Assembly (NCBI GenBank): GCA_963798855.1
Contig: CAWCUU010000002.1
Coordinates: 806,001 to 870,000, forward strand
Reading direction: 5' to 3'
Origin: CAWCUU01 sp963798855
Lineage (GTDB): Bacteria > Gemmatimonadota > Gemmatimonadetes > Longimicrobiales > RSA9
DNA: 64,000 nucleotides
The notes below the pieces were generated by a model. That model made no database searches and had not been told where the DNA came from. It worked only from the letters and a program-made list of their open reading frames with translations. The position numbers and the translations under genes were made by a program. This document shows positions 1-8,944 of the stretch, one piece after another. Position 1 is the first letter of the stretch. Each line of letters begins with the position of its first letter.

Positions 1-528
1 GCGGAGGCGATCGAATGGGGCGGCATGGGGGACCCCTAGCGAAGAGGGACGTGCCGGGCCGTGAGGTGCGGCCACGCTACGACCGCCACCTGAACGGCAC
101 AAGAAAGTCGCCGCGACGTCCTACGGGGGAGAAACCACTCGATGAAAGGCAGAAAGATCGCCGTCGCGTGCAAACGGGCGCGACCGCGAAGTTGCCCGAC
201 GCCAGCCGCGCCTCGGTCAGCAGTTCCTCGAAGCTGGGATACTTGTCGGGCGGATAATGGCGGCACGGAAACAGCGATTGCTCGAGCCAGCGCTCGTTCG
301 TGAAATCGACCGGCTGAAAGAATTCCGCTGGATCGGTTCGCATCCTGGAAGACTGCACGTCGGTCGCGCGCGCGGCAACGTTGCTGCCGAGGCGCTCGCG
401 GCCGGTACGGCCAGAGCCACGCCGCTCTGGTGCCACTTCTGCAGCGCGAATAGGTTTTCCCCGGGCGCGACCACGCCAGAAGGCTGCCGCAGATATCCCG
501 CCCTCCCCACTCTCACAAGGAGTTCATC
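1..528. other. Mostly non-coding stretch upstream of the DUF1080 gene
   Basis: No intact gene is visible here. The only protein-like signal is a short minus-strand fragment at about 175-343, listed separately. The last 15 bases carry a good ribosome binding site (AAGGAG at 517-522) for the next gene. I found no convincing promoter, RNA gene or repeat. Confidence 0.5.
175..343 (-). pseudogene. Possible gene remnant of unknown family (about 56 codons)
   Basis: From an ATG at 343 the minus strand reads like real protein for about 56 codons: a balanced residue mix with aromatic and acidic residues (FFQPVDFTNERWLEQ, then KYPSFEELLTEARLASG) and GC-rich third positions. After about position 175 the frame turns into arginine/serine-rich text typical of non-coding high-GC DNA and ends without a sensible C-terminus. 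I do not recognise the family. It may be the 5' end of a gene whose remainder was lost by deletion or frameshift. The alternative is a chance open frame. Confidence 0.25.
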
Positions 529-1488
529 GTGAGGATCTCCGTTCCGGTCGGCGGTGCTCGAGGATGGATTCTGGCCGCCGCCCTCGTGCTGGCGCTGCCC
601 AGCCTCGCCGTCGCTCAGGCGGACACGCCGCCCCCCATCCTCGGCCGCTGGGACCTGCACGTGACGGGTCCGGATGGCGTGTACCCGTCATGGCTCGAGG
701 CGACGCCGTCGGGCAACGGCTACATCGTCGGGCGTTTCGTGGGCCGGGTGGGGAGCGCGCGCCCGATCGGTCGCATCGCCTGGGAGCAGGGCACGGCGCG
801 GTTCGCGATCCCGCCGCAATGGGAGCAGGGCACGGCCGATCTCCGCTTCGAGGGGAAGCTCGAGGGAGATCGTCTCGTGGGAACGATCACCGATCCGGAC
901 GGCAGCCGGCACACGTTCACCGGCACGCGCGCCCCTGCGCTGCTCCACGCCGCGCCGCAATGGGGCGAGCCGATCGCGCTGTTCAACGGCCGGGATCTCA
1001 CCGGCTGGAAAACGGAGGGTGGCGAGAGCCACTGGAAGGTGATCGGCGGTGTGCTCACCAGTAGCGAGAGCGGCGCGAACCTTATGACCGAGCGCACGTT
1101 CACCGACTTCAAGCTTCACGTCGAGTTCCGCTACCCGAAGGGGGGCAACAGCGGGGTGTACCTGCGCGGGCGGCACGAGGTCCAGATCGAAGACAGCCCG
1201 CACCGCGACATCCCGCTACCGGACGACATCGGTGGCGTCTACGGCTTCCTGTGGCCCAACGAGAACGCCGCGACCGGACCCGGCACCTGGCAGACGTACG
1301 ACATCACGCTCGTAGGCCGCCGGGTGACGGTCGTGCTCAACGGCCACACCGTCATCGCCGACCAGCTGATCCCCGGCCTGACGGGCGGGGCGCTGGACAG
1401 CGACGAAGGCGAGCCGGGCCCGATCCTGCTCCAGGGCGACCACATGCCCATCGAGTACCGCGACATCCGCCTTACGCCGCCCCGCTGA
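529..1488 (+). CDS. Secreted DUF1080 protein, 3-keto-disaccharide hydrolase-type
   Basis: A 319-residue protein with a Sec signal peptide (hydrophobic stretch at about 13-29, ending near AVAQA). A beta-rich linker domain follows, and then a C-terminal DUF1080 domain from about residue 145, opening with the family hallmark ALFNGRDLTGW and continuing with GGNSGVYLRGRHEVQI. Members of this laminin-G/concanavalin-like family include periplasmic hydrolases that cleave 3-keto-glycosides, and they usually sit beside Gfo/Idh, TIM-barrel and GMC genes, as here. The start is GTG at 529, chosen because AAGGAG lies six bases upstream and it begins the signal peptide. The hydrolase activity is inferred from family and context; the family assignment is firm. 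Confidence 0.9.
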   Translation: MRISVPVGGARGWILAAALVLALPSLAVAQADTPPPILGRWDLHVTGPDGVYPSWLEATPSGNGYIVGRFVGRVGSARPIGRIAWEQGTARFAIPPQWEQGTADLRFEGKLEGDRLVGTITDPDGSRHTFTGTRAPALLHAAPQWGEPIALFNGRDLTGWKTEGGESHWKVIGGVLTSSESGANLMTERTFTDFKLHVEFRYPKGGNSGVYLRGRHEVQIEDSPHRDIPLPDDIGGVYGFLWPNENAATGPGTWQTYDITLVGRRVTVVLNGHTVIADQLIPGLTGGALDSDEGEPGPILLQGDHMPIEYRDIRLTPPR

Positions 1489-1531
1489 CGGATGGTGGGA
1501 GTGGGCTGCACTCCGGTTCTTCAGCGGCGTT

Positions 1532-2878
1532 CTACCCCGCGCTCCTCGGCGGCGAGACCGCCGCCTTCGTGAAGTACGACTCGTTGGCCATGTGACACGC
1601 GAGCGCGGCGTGGTGCCCGAAGACCGCGTCCTCCACCACCGGCTGCCTCGAGCGCACCGCCTGGAAGAAGTTCCAGAGGTGCGGCCGAGTGTCGTCGAAG
1701 TCCGGGCCGCGGATGACGAACCCCTCGGGCATCGGTGCCTGGCCGATCTCGGGATCATGCTCGGCGTGCCACTGCTCGAAGTAGGCGTCGCGCATCGCTT
1801 GCGGGAAGCCGTAGGCGTAGTAGCTCGGCGACTCGTCCTCTCCGCTCTGCGGAGAGAGGGTGATGCTGTCGCCGGTCACCTCGAGAATCCCCTTCGATCC
1901 CTGGAAGCGGTACGTCTCCGGCATCGCCGTGCCGAGATTGAGGCGGAAGTACACGGGCAGACCGGAATAGTCGAACAGCACCGCGTGCACGTCGGGCATG
2001 TTGCGCCCGTCCTTCCACCTGCGGATGCCGCCCATCGCCATGGCCTGGTCCGGCGCCTGATTCATGCCGGTCATGAACAGCATGCCGCTCACGAGGTGCA
2101 CGAGCAGATCGCCGGCGACGCCGGTGCCGTACTCCTTCCACGCTCGCCAGCGCGCGAAGATCAGCGGGTTGAAGGGGACCCTGGGAACCGTGCCCTGCCA
2201 GGTGTCCCAGTCGAGGTTCGCCGGCGAGAGATCGGGCGGCGGCGGATACTCCCACGCCCCCGTGGGGCTGTTGCGGCCGAGCCAGCCCTCGATGAGCATC
2301 AGGTCACCGATCGTACCGTTCGCGATCAGCTCCTTCGCCCGGGCGCAGATCTGCGAGCTCACGCGCTGCGACCCGATCTGCACGATGCGGCCGCTTCGCT
2401 TCGCGGCGTCCACCATCGCCAGGCCGTCGGCCGGCGTGTGCGACATCGGCTTCTCGCAGTAGATGTCCTTGCCGGCGCTCACCGCGTCGACGACGATCTG
2501 CTTGTGCCAGTGGTCGGGCACGGCAGCCACGATGCAATCGATGTCCCTGTCGTCGAGCAGATCGTGGTAGCGCCGGGTGACGGTCAGGTCGGGGCGCACA
2601 AGCTCGCGCGCCAGCACATGGCGGCCGTCGTAGAGATCGCACGCGGCGGCGCATTCTACATCCTCGAGCGTGATGGAGGTCGCGAGAAGACCGGAGCCCT
2701 GCATGCCGATGCCGATCATGCCGAAGCGCACGCGATCGCTGGGCGCCACGCGTCCGGCCTTCGCGTACGGCTCCGGCGCGGCGGGGCCGCCGAGCATCGG
2801 CTTGCCGACGAAGAACCCACCGGCGATCGCGGTGCCGGCGCCGAGAAATTCGCGGCGGGAGTAGGTGTCCTGGCTCAT
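1532..2878 (-). CDS. Tat-exported Gfo/Idh/MocA oxidoreductase
   Basis: A 448-residue NAD(P)-dependent sugar oxidoreductase. The N-terminus carries a twin-arginine signal (SRREFLGAG, residues 7-15). A Rossmann nucleotide-binding loop follows (GMIGIGMQGSG, about 53-63), and then the family EKP motif at 143-145. The C-terminal half is the alpha/beta substrate domain. The frame is open upstream to 3067, but the ATG at 2878 is preferred because GAGGAG lies just upstream and it places the Tat motif correctly. It is convergent with the DUF1080 gene and divergent from a TIM-barrel gene, with a 107-base shared promoter region. Likely role: oxidation or reduction of a sugar carbon within a periplasmic keto-glycoside pathway. 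Substrate unknown. Confidence 0.88.
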   Translation of the reverse strand: MSQDTYSRREFLGAGTAIAGGFFVGKPMLGGPAAPEPYAKAGRVAPSDRVRFGMIGIGMQGSGLLATSITLEDVECAAACDLYDGRHVLARELVRPDLTVTRRYHDLLDDRDIDCIVAAVPDHWHKQIVVDAVSAGKDIYCEKPMSHTPADGLAMVDAAKRSGRIVQIGSQRVSSQICARAKELIANGTIGDLMLIEGWLGRNSPTGAWEYPPPPDLSPANLDWDTWQGTVPRVPFNPLIFARWRAWKEYGTGVAGDLLVHLVSGMLFMTGMNQAPDQAMAMGGIRRWKDGRNMPDVHAVLFDYSGLPVYFRLNLGTAMPETYRFQGSKGILEVTGDSITLSPQSGEDESPSYYAYGFPQAMRDAYFEQWHAEHDPEIGQAPMPEGFVIRGPDFDDTRPHLWNFFQAVRSRQPVVEDAVFGHHAALACHMANESYFTKAAVSPPRSAG

Positions 2879-2985
2879 CTGATCTCCTCGTGGTGGCGGC
2901 ATGGATCGATGCGCGGTATGCATCATATGGTGCGACGAGCGCCCGACGTCCAGCCTCACCGTTCTCGATTCTCGGACCGCAGCCG

Positions 2986-3888
2986 ATGAAACGCCGCACA
3001 TTTCTCCGCCATGGACTCGGTGCAATCGCGGCCGCACTGCCCCGGTCCCGCGCAATACGGCTTCCAAGCTCCCGCCAGAACATCAGGTTCGGGTACGCGG
3101 CGATCACATGGGGCGGTGAGGACCGTCAAGCCATCGACGACATCGCGGCGGTCGGTTTCCGCGGCATTCAGCTTCGGGCATCGGCGGTCGAGATGTGGGG
3201 CGACCGGCCCGACGAGCTGAAAGACCTGCTTGGCCGACGCGGACTCTCGTTCGTAGCGCTGTCGAGCGGCACCGTACGGCTCGACCCGGCGGTCAGGGAC
3301 GAAGAGCTGGCTCTACACGTGCGCAATGCACGGTTCATGAAGGGCGCGGGCGGATCGTACCTCCAGGTCCTGGATGAGCGGCCGCACGGTCGGAGCGTAG
3401 TTCCCGATGACTATCGTCGGCTGGGGGCGTTGCTCACCGATCTCGGACGCCGCACGGCCGATCTCGGAATCCCGCTGGGCTATCACAATCACATGGGAAG
3501 CCTGGGGCAGGCGCCCGAGGGGGTGGCGCGAATCATCGACGCCACCGATCCACGGTATGTCCGCGTGCTCCTCGACGTCGCCCACTACACGCAGGGCGGC
3601 GGCGACGCGCCCGACGCGGTCCGACGCTACGGCGATCGCCTCCTGTTCCTTCATATCAAGGACGTCGAGAGTCCGGTGCCGGGAAGAGGACCGGAGTCCT
3701 ATCGATTCGTGGAGCTCGGAGCAGGCAAGGTCGACCTGCCGGCCGTCTTTGCCGCGCTCGAGGGGGTGGGATTCAGCGGATGGGCGATCGTCGAGCTGGA
3801 CAGTCCGGTCGCTCCCGATCGAACGGCCAGGGCATCCGCCGAACAGGCCCGCACGTATATCGAGGATACGCTACACCTCGAGGTATGA
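2986..3888 (+). CDS. Tat-exported sugar phosphate isomerase/epimerase-like TIM barrel
   Basis: A 300-residue xylose-isomerase-like TIM barrel. The N-terminus MKRRTFLRHG is a short twin-arginine signal. Metal-site motifs are visible: YHNHMGS (about 165-171), LLDVAHYTQGG (about 195-205), FLHIKD (about 221-226) and a late IVELD. This superfamily contains IolE/IolI, hydroxypyruvate isomerase and the lyases that split 3-keto-C-glycosides. Export plus neighbourhood argues for action on an oxidised extracellular glycoside rather than on sugar phosphates. The frame is open from 2890, but the ATG at 2986 starts the Tat motif. It heads a co-directional run with the dehydrogenase subunit and the GMC gene. 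Confidence 0.85.
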   Translation: MKRRTFLRHGLGAIAAALPRSRAIRLPSSRQNIRFGYAAITWGGEDRQAIDDIAAVGFRGIQLRASAVEMWGDRPDELKDLLGRRGLSFVALSSGTVRLDPAVRDEELALHVRNARFMKGAGGSYLQVLDERPHGRSVVPDDYRRLGALLTDLGRRTADLGIPLGYHNHMGSLGQAPEGVARIIDATDPRYVRVLLDVAHYTQGGGDAPDAVRRYGDRLLFLHIKDVESPVPGRGPESYRFVELGAGKVDLPAVFAALEGVGFSGWAIVELDSPVAPDRTARASAEQARTYIEDTLHLEV

Positions 3889-3900
3889 AGGAAGGCCACG

Positions 3901-4461
3901 ATGCATCGACGTGAGGCCCTGCAACTCCTCGCCGCCGGCGCCGCCCTCGGGGTACTGAATGGTCGCGACGTCGACCAGCTTCTGCTGTTCGGTCGACGGC
4001 TGCATGCGCGCCTCCGATCCGGCGGCACGCGGCCTCGCGCGCTCGATCCGCATCAGACCTCGACCGTGATGGTGGTGGCCGAGCGGATCATTCCCGCGGG
4101 AGAGACGCCGGGCGCGACGGATGCCGGTGTCGCGCCGTTCATCGACCACATGTTGGCGGACTGGTACGACGCGACGGACCGCGATCGCGTGCGAGCCGGC
4201 CTGGCGGCGCTGGACGATCGCAGCCGCGCGTTCGGTGCGGAGGACTTCGTCGGGCTGCCCGAGCCACGACAGGTGGCGCTCCTGACCGAGCTCGACGAAG
4301 CCGCCGACCGCAGTGAGCAGTGGTTCGCGACGCTCAAGTTTCTGACCGTGTGGGGGTACTTCACGTCCGAGGTCGCCATGCGCCGAACGCTCCGCGCATT
4401 CCCCCTCCCAATGCGGTACGACGGATGCGCGCCTTACGACCCCGAAACCGTGAGGCCCTGA
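3901..4461 (+). CDS. Gluconate 2-dehydrogenase subunit 3-like protein
   Basis: A 186-residue small subunit of a membrane/periplasmic flavin dehydrogenase. The N-terminus (HRREALQLLAAGAAL) is a twin-arginine-like export signal. The family core is present: VVAERIIPAGETPGATDAGV and, later, FLTVWGYFTSEVAMR. In characterised homologues this subunit carries the Tat signal and co-exports the catalytic flavoprotein, which itself has no signal. The stop codon touches the start of the GMC gene (TGAATG), so the pair is translationally coupled. A good AAGGAAGG ribosome site precedes the ATG. Confidence 0.88.
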   Translation: MHRREALQLLAAGAALGVLNGRDVDQLLLFGRRLHARLRSGGTRPRALDPHQTSTVMVVAERIIPAGETPGATDAGVAPFIDHMLADWYDATDRDRVRAGLAALDDRSRAFGAEDFVGLPEPRQVALLTELDEAADRSEQWFATLKFLTVWGYFTSEVAMRRTLRAFPLPMRYDGCAPYDPETVRP

Positions 4462-6162
4462 ATGAGAATCCGAGTTCGAGAGCCCGAATACGACGCAATC
4501 GTCGTGGGCTCCGGCATGACCGGCGGCTGGGCCGCCAAGGAGCTGACGGAGCTCGGACTGCGGACGCTGGTGCTGGAAGCGGGTCGGCCCATTGCCCCCG
4601 AACGGGACTATCACGAGCACGTGCCACCGTGGGAAATGTCGTTCCGCGGCTTGGGGGACCGTCGTGCCGTACAGACACGACAGGCCATGCAACACAACTC
4701 CGTCTCATTCGATGAGCTCAGCCACGTGTTCTGGTGCGACGACGTGGACAACCCCTATACCACCCCTGAAGACAAGCCGTTCTACTGGTTTCGGGCGCGC
4801 CAGGTCGGCGGGAAGTCCATTATCTGGGGGCGACAGGTCTATCGCTGGAGCGATCTCGACTTCGAAGCGAATCTTCGGGACGGCATTGCCGTCGACTGGC
4901 CCATTCGGTATGGCGACATCGCCCCCTGGTACGATCGCGTCGAGCGTTTCATCGGCGTGAGCGGCCAACGCGAGGGGCTGGCCCACCTGCCCGACGGCGC
5001 GTTTCTTCCGCCGATGGCCATGAACTGCGCCGAGCAGCATGCCCGGGACCGGATCGCGGCGCGATTCGGCCGGGATCGCGTGCTGACGATCGGTCGCGTC
5101 GCCGTCCTCACCGAATCGATCAACGGGCGGAGCGCATGTCACTACTGTGGACCGTGTCAGCGCGGATGCATCACGCGGTCATACTTCAGCAGTATCAACG
5201 CCACCCTGCCCGCCGCCCAGGCCACCGGACGCATGACATTGCGCCCGTTCAGCATCGTGCGCACGGTGCTCCACGACCCGCGGACCGGAAGGGCCACCGG
5301 CGTCGCCGTGGTCGACCCCCGGACCGGCGACGAGCGCGAGTTCACCGCGCGCATCGTGTTCCTCTGCGCGTCAGCGCTCGAGAGCGCACGCATCCTGTTG
5401 AATTCCAGATCGGGACGCTTCCCCAATGGCCTCGCCAATTCGAGCGGCCAGGTGGGGCGCAACATCATGGACCACATCAAATGGGGCGGCGCCAGCGGGG
5501 AGCTCGAGGGATGGACCGACCGCACGGTCATCGGAGCGCGCCCGAACGGCATCTACGTTCCGCGGTTTCGAAACGTCCGCTCGAATCACCCGGACTTCAT
5601 TCGCGGATACGGCTTCCAGGGTGGCGCCGGACGCGGTGGCTGGCAGCGAGGGCTGCAGTCCCGCGGGATCGGCCTGGATTTCAAACGCCGCCTGATGGAG
5701 CTGGGTCCCTGGGTCATGAGCTTCGGGGGCTTCGGCGAGATGCTGCCGAGGGAAAGCAACCGCGCCACGATCCATCCCGCCCGCGTCGACGCATGGGGGA
5801 TTCCCATCCTGCACATCGACTGCGCCTGGGACGACAACGCCCTCGCCATCCATCGCGACATGAACGTGACGGCGGCGGAGCTGTTGGAGGCTGCCGGTGC
5901 CCGGAACATCCGCCAGAATACGGACGGCCCCAGCACACCCGGCGGCACCAACCACGAGATGGGTACGGCACGCATGGGCCGCGACCCTGAAACGTCCGTT
6001 CTCAACGGATGGAACCAGGCGTGGGATGTCCCCAACCTCTTCGTCACCGACGGCGCATGCATGACGTCGAGCGGATGTCAGAATCCGTCACTCACCTATA
6101 TGGCGTTGACGGCGCGAGCGTGTCATCACGCCGTCGACCTGATGAATCGCGGTGAGCTATGA
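4462..6162 (+). CDS. GMC-family FAD oxidoreductase, sugar/glycoside dehydrogenase large subunit
   Basis: A 566-residue GMC flavoprotein without its own signal peptide. The FAD dinucleotide motif VVGSGMTGG lies at 14-22. The catalytic histidine is in HEMGTARMG (about His498) and the partner asparagine in GCQNPSLTYM (about Asn541). A cysteine-rich insert (CHYCGPCQRGC, about 228-238) resembles the subclass of bacterial glucoside/sorbitol/gluconate dehydrogenases that pass electrons to a cytochrome c. It is coupled to the subunit-3 gene upstream, which probably exports it by the Tat route. Predicted reaction: oxidation of a ring hydroxyl (C3 in known glycoside 3-dehydrogenases) to a keto sugar. 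Substrate and electron acceptor cannot be read from sequence, and no cytochrome gene is adjacent. Confidence 0.88.
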   Translation: MRIRVREPEYDAIVVGSGMTGGWAAKELTELGLRTLVLEAGRPIAPERDYHEHVPPWEMSFRGLGDRRAVQTRQAMQHNSVSFDELSHVFWCDDVDNPYTTPEDKPFYWFRARQVGGKSIIWGRQVYRWSDLDFEANLRDGIAVDWPIRYGDIAPWYDRVERFIGVSGQREGLAHLPDGAFLPPMAMNCAEQHARDRIAARFGRDRVLTIGRVAVLTESINGRSACHYCGPCQRGCITRSYFSSINATLPAAQATGRMTLRPFSIVRTVLHDPRTGRATGVAVVDPRTGDEREFTARIVFLCASALESARILLNSRSGRFPNGLANSSGQVGRNIMDHIKWGGASGELEGWTDRTVIGARPNGIYVPRFRNVRSNHPDFIRGYGFQGGAGRGGWQRGLQSRGIGLDFKRRLMELGPWVMSFGGFGEMLPRESNRATIHPARVDAWGIPILHIDCAWDDNALAIHRDMNVTAAELLEAAGARNIRQNTDGPSTPGGTNHEMGTARMGRDPETSVLNGWNQAWDVPNLFVTDGACMTSSGCQNPSLTYMALTARACHHAVDLMNRGEL

Positions 6163-6201
6163 GTCGGCGACCGGAAACTCCTCGTTTACGGTGGAGGCAC
6201 G

Positions 6202-7761
6202 ATGAAGCTCGGGACCACGGCCACGGCGGTCACGCTCCTCGCGGGCCTCGGCGCCCTGGGCCAGGCCTACGGCGGGGACCGGACGGCGGGCGGCGCCGGC
6301 GGGCGCGTCGGTGGCCCGACCTCTCCCGCCGCGTACGTCGCGGCGGGGGTCGCGCCGTCGCCCTCGCACGCGAGGCCGCAGTCAGCGCAGCCGAAGAACG
6401 TGATCCTGATCGTCAGCGACGACCACCGCTACGACTTCATGGGCTTCATGGACTCCGCACCCACCTGGCTCGAAACGCCGGGGCTTGACCGGATGCGAGC
6501 GGGCGGGATGCACATCCGGAATGCGTTCGTGACCACGTCACTCTGCTCCCCGAGCCGCGCGTCGATCCTCACCGGGCAGTACGCGCACCGCCACGGCATC
6601 GTCGACAACAGCACGCCGCCGCCCCCGGACACCCACGTGTTCCCCGAGCTGCTCCAGCAGGCGGGCTGGCGCACGGCATTCATCGGCAAGTGGCACATGG
6701 GCGAGCACACCGACAACCCGAAGCCGGGGTTCGATCGCTGGGTCAGCTTCCAGGGCCAGGGCGTGTACGTGAACCCCACGCTGAACGTGGATGGCGACCG
6801 GTTCCAGGTGGAGGGCTACACGACGGAGATCCTGACCGACTACGCCCTCGACTGGCTGAAGAAGCGACGCGGGGATTCGCACCCGTTCTACCTCCAGCTC
6901 TCCCACAAGGCCACCCACGCCGAGTTCGTCCCGTCGCCGAAGGACTCCGGCACGTACGCGGGCGTCGAGATCCCGTACCCGGTCACGATGTCGAACACCG
7001 AGGCGAACTACCGGGACAAGCCGCACTGGGTGGAGGCACAGCGCTACGGTTGGCACGGCGTGGCGTACCCCTACCACGGCGCCATGGACTTCGACGAGTT
7101 CTACCGCCGGTACGCGGAGACGCTGCTCGGCCTCGACCGGAGTATTGGCAGGCTCCTGGACTACCTCGAGGAGAGCGGCCTCGCGGAGAACACGCTCGTC
7201 CTGTACATCGGCGACAACGGATTCATGCTCGGCGAGCACGGCCTGATCGACAAGCGGAATGCGTACGAAGAGTCGATCCGGGTGCCGATGCTGGCGTGGG
7301 CGCCTGGATGGATCCCGGCCGGGAGCGCGACGGAGGCGACCGTCCGCAACATCGACATCGCGCCCACCATCGCGCAGATGGCGGGGATCGACATCCCGTG
7401 GACCGTGGACGGCGAGTCGTTCCTGCCGATCCTGCGAGGTGAGACGCCGGCCGACCAGGACGAGCTGCTCTACGAGTACTACTGGGAGTACGCCTTCCCC
7501 CACACACCCACGACGTTCGCGCTGCGGGGCGATCGGTACAAGTACATCACGTATCACGGCGTCTGGGACATCAGTGAGCTGTACGACATCCGAAACGACC
7601 CGCTGGAGCAGCACAACCTGATCCTAACGCCACCGTTCACCGACACAGCCACCGCGATGCGGGACCGGCTCTTCGACCGTCTCGAGGCGACGGACGGGAT
7701 GTACGTGCCGGTGCGCCGCGGGAACTGGCAGGCGGCGGAGCGCCTCCGGCCGGGGGGCTGA
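6202..7761 (+). CDS. Secreted type I sulfatase
   Basis: A 519-residue arylsulfatase-type enzyme with an N-terminal signal peptide. The metal ligands in VILIVSDDHRYDF start the fold. The formylglycine signature SLCSPSRASILTG places the modified cysteine at Cys115, and TGQYAHRHGI, GKWHMGEH and GDNGFMLGEHG complete the active site. It should remove sulfate esters from an extracellular glycan or small molecule, and needs formylglycine-generating (anaerobic or FGE) machinery encoded elsewhere. The ATG at 6202 is supported by GGTGGAGG four bases upstream. It sits between the intact GMC gene and a remnant of a second GMC gene, so it may have arrived by a rearrangement that removed most of that gene. 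Confidence 0.92.
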   Translation: MKLGTTATAVTLLAGLGALGQAYGGDRTAGGAGGRVGGPTSPAAYVAAGVAPSPSHARPQSAQPKNVILIVSDDHRYDFMGFMDSAPTWLETPGLDRMRAGGMHIRNAFVTTSLCSPSRASILTGQYAHRHGIVDNSTPPPPDTHVFPELLQQAGWRTAFIGKWHMGEHTDNPKPGFDRWVSFQGQGVYVNPTLNVDGDRFQVEGYTTEILTDYALDWLKKRRGDSHPFYLQLSHKATHAEFVPSPKDSGTYAGVEIPYPVTMSNTEANYRDKPHWVEAQRYGWHGVAYPYHGAMDFDEFYRRYAETLLGLDRSIGRLLDYLEESGLAENTLVLYIGDNGFMLGEHGLIDKRNAYEESIRVPMLAWAPGWIPAGSATEATVRNIDIAPTIAQMAGIDIPWTVDGESFLPILRGETPADQDELLYEYYWEYAFPHTPTTFALRGDRYKYITYHGVWDISELYDIRNDPLEQHNLILTPPFTDTATAMRDRLFDRLEATDGMYVPVRRGNWQAAERLRPGG

Positions 7762-7863
7762 GTCGCGGCTGCGAGTCCCGCTCGACTGGCGCGACCCGGC
7801 GACCCGAAGCAAGTTGGGACCAAGCTGGGACCGCGGCGGCTCGACGCCCGGGTTCGGCGCTGA

Positions 7864-8007
7864 CCGCTGGGGCATCCCAACCTGTTCATCACGGACGCCG
7901 CCTGCATGGCCTCGACAGCGAATAAGAACCCATCCATCACCTACATGGCGCTGACGGCGAGGGCGGTCGACCATGCGGTCGGGCTGATGAAGCGCAATGA
8001 GCTCTGA
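7864..8007 (+). pseudogene. C-terminal remnant of a second GMC oxidoreductase
   Basis: The plus frame from about 7867 to a TGA at 8005-8007 encodes HPNLFITDAACMAS, then NKNPSITYMALTARAVDHA, ending GLMKRNEL. This matches, almost residue for residue, the last 45 residues of the intact GMC protein encoded just upstream (PNLFVTDGACM, NPSLTYMALTARACHHA). It keeps the catalytic-asparagine segment but has no FAD domain, no start codon and a stop immediately 5'. The next gene's ATG lies inside it (7997), preserving what was once a coupled GMC-to-TIM-barrel junction. It is clearly a truncated paralogue rather than a copy of the upstream gene, since it differs at many positions. Confidence 0.85.
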
Positions 8008-8944
8008 ACCGAAGAGCGCGCCGCTCGGCCGGCGGGAGTTTCTGGGCGCAGCCGTCGCTGCGGTCGGCATTCAAACGATCGGGCGGCAGATCGGACCGCT
8101 CGCGCACGCGAAAGATGGAGCCGCATCTGCCGTCGAGCGGTCGGATGCGGTACGCTCGACGCCTCCTGAGAACCCGCGGCCGGCGCGGTTGCGTCAGTCC
8201 GTCTGCCGATGGCCGTTCGCGTCGATTCCGCTGCCGCAATTCGCGGCGATGTGCGGGCGTCTCGGCTTCGGCGCGATCGACCTGCTGTACGCCGATGAGT
8301 GGGCCGTGGCGGAAGATGCCGGGCTCGTCTGCTCGACGGGCTACCCGTCGCACCGGTCCGACTTCATCGCGCGCGGCTTCAACGATCGCGCGAGTCACGC
8401 GCTCCTGCTGAAAGAGCTCGAGACGACGCTACCCGTGGCGCAGCGGCACGGCGTCCGCAACGTGATCACGATGTTCGGCAACGCGGGCGGGCGAACGGAA
8501 AGCGAGGGCATCGACGCGTGCATCGACGGGCTCCGTCGCATTGCGCCGCTGGCGGAAGAGACGGGCGTGAACGTCATCGTCGAGATGCTGAACAGCAAGG
8601 TCGATCATCGTGGCTACCAGGCGGACTCGACGCGCTACGGCGTGGAGGTCGCGAAAGGCGTCGGCTCGGCGCGCGTCCGGCTGCTCTACGACATCTACCA
8701 CATGCAGATCATGGAAGGCGACGTGATCCGCACGATCCGCGCGAATCACGAGTACTTCGCGCACTACCACACCGCCGGCAACCCGGGCCGCAACGAGCTG
8801 AACGACGCGCAGGAGCTGCAGTACGGGGCGATCATGAACGCGATCGCGGAGACCGGCTTCGACGGCTGGGTCGCGCACGAGTTCATCCCGACGATCGATC
8901 CGGAGACCGGACTTCGCCAGGCGCGCGACCGCTGCACCGTCTGA
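7997..8944 (+). CDS. Tat-exported hydroxypyruvate isomerase-like TIM barrel
   Basis: A 315-residue protein with an N-terminal twin-arginine signal (GRREFLGAAVAAVG). The barrel motifs are those of the Hyi family: VEMLNSKVDH (around residue 194), LLYDIYHMQIMEGD, a GRNELNDAQELQY metal-ligand segment and WVAHEFIP near the C-terminus. Cytosolic Hyi converts hydroxypyruvate to tartronate semialdehyde, but an exported version beside GMC and sulfatase genes more likely acts on an oxidised sugar. The ATG overlaps the tail of the GMC remnant, so its original translational partner is now broken. Expression therefore presumably depends on readthrough from the sulfatase gene or on a new promoter. Confidence 0.85.
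   Translation: MSSEPKSAPLGRREFLGAAVAAVGIQTIGRQIGPLAHAKDGAASAVERSDAVRSTPPENPRPARLRQSVCRWPFASIPLPQFAAMCGRLGFGAIDLLYADEWAVAEDAGLVCSTGYPSHRSDFIARGFNDRASHALLLKELETTLPVAQRHGVRNVITMFGNAGGRTESEGIDACIDGLRRIAPLAEETGVNVIVEMLNSKVDHRGYQADSTRYGVEVAKGVGSARVRLLYDIYHMQIMEGDVIRTIRANHEYFAHYHTAGNPGRNELNDAQELQYGAIMNAIAETGFDGWVAHEFIPTIDPETGLRQARDRCTV

Noticed and set aside
1592..2989. 465-codon plus-strand open frame
   Set aside because: It is the antisense shadow of the Gfo/Idh gene; residue content is His/Arg/Val-rich and no domain is visible.
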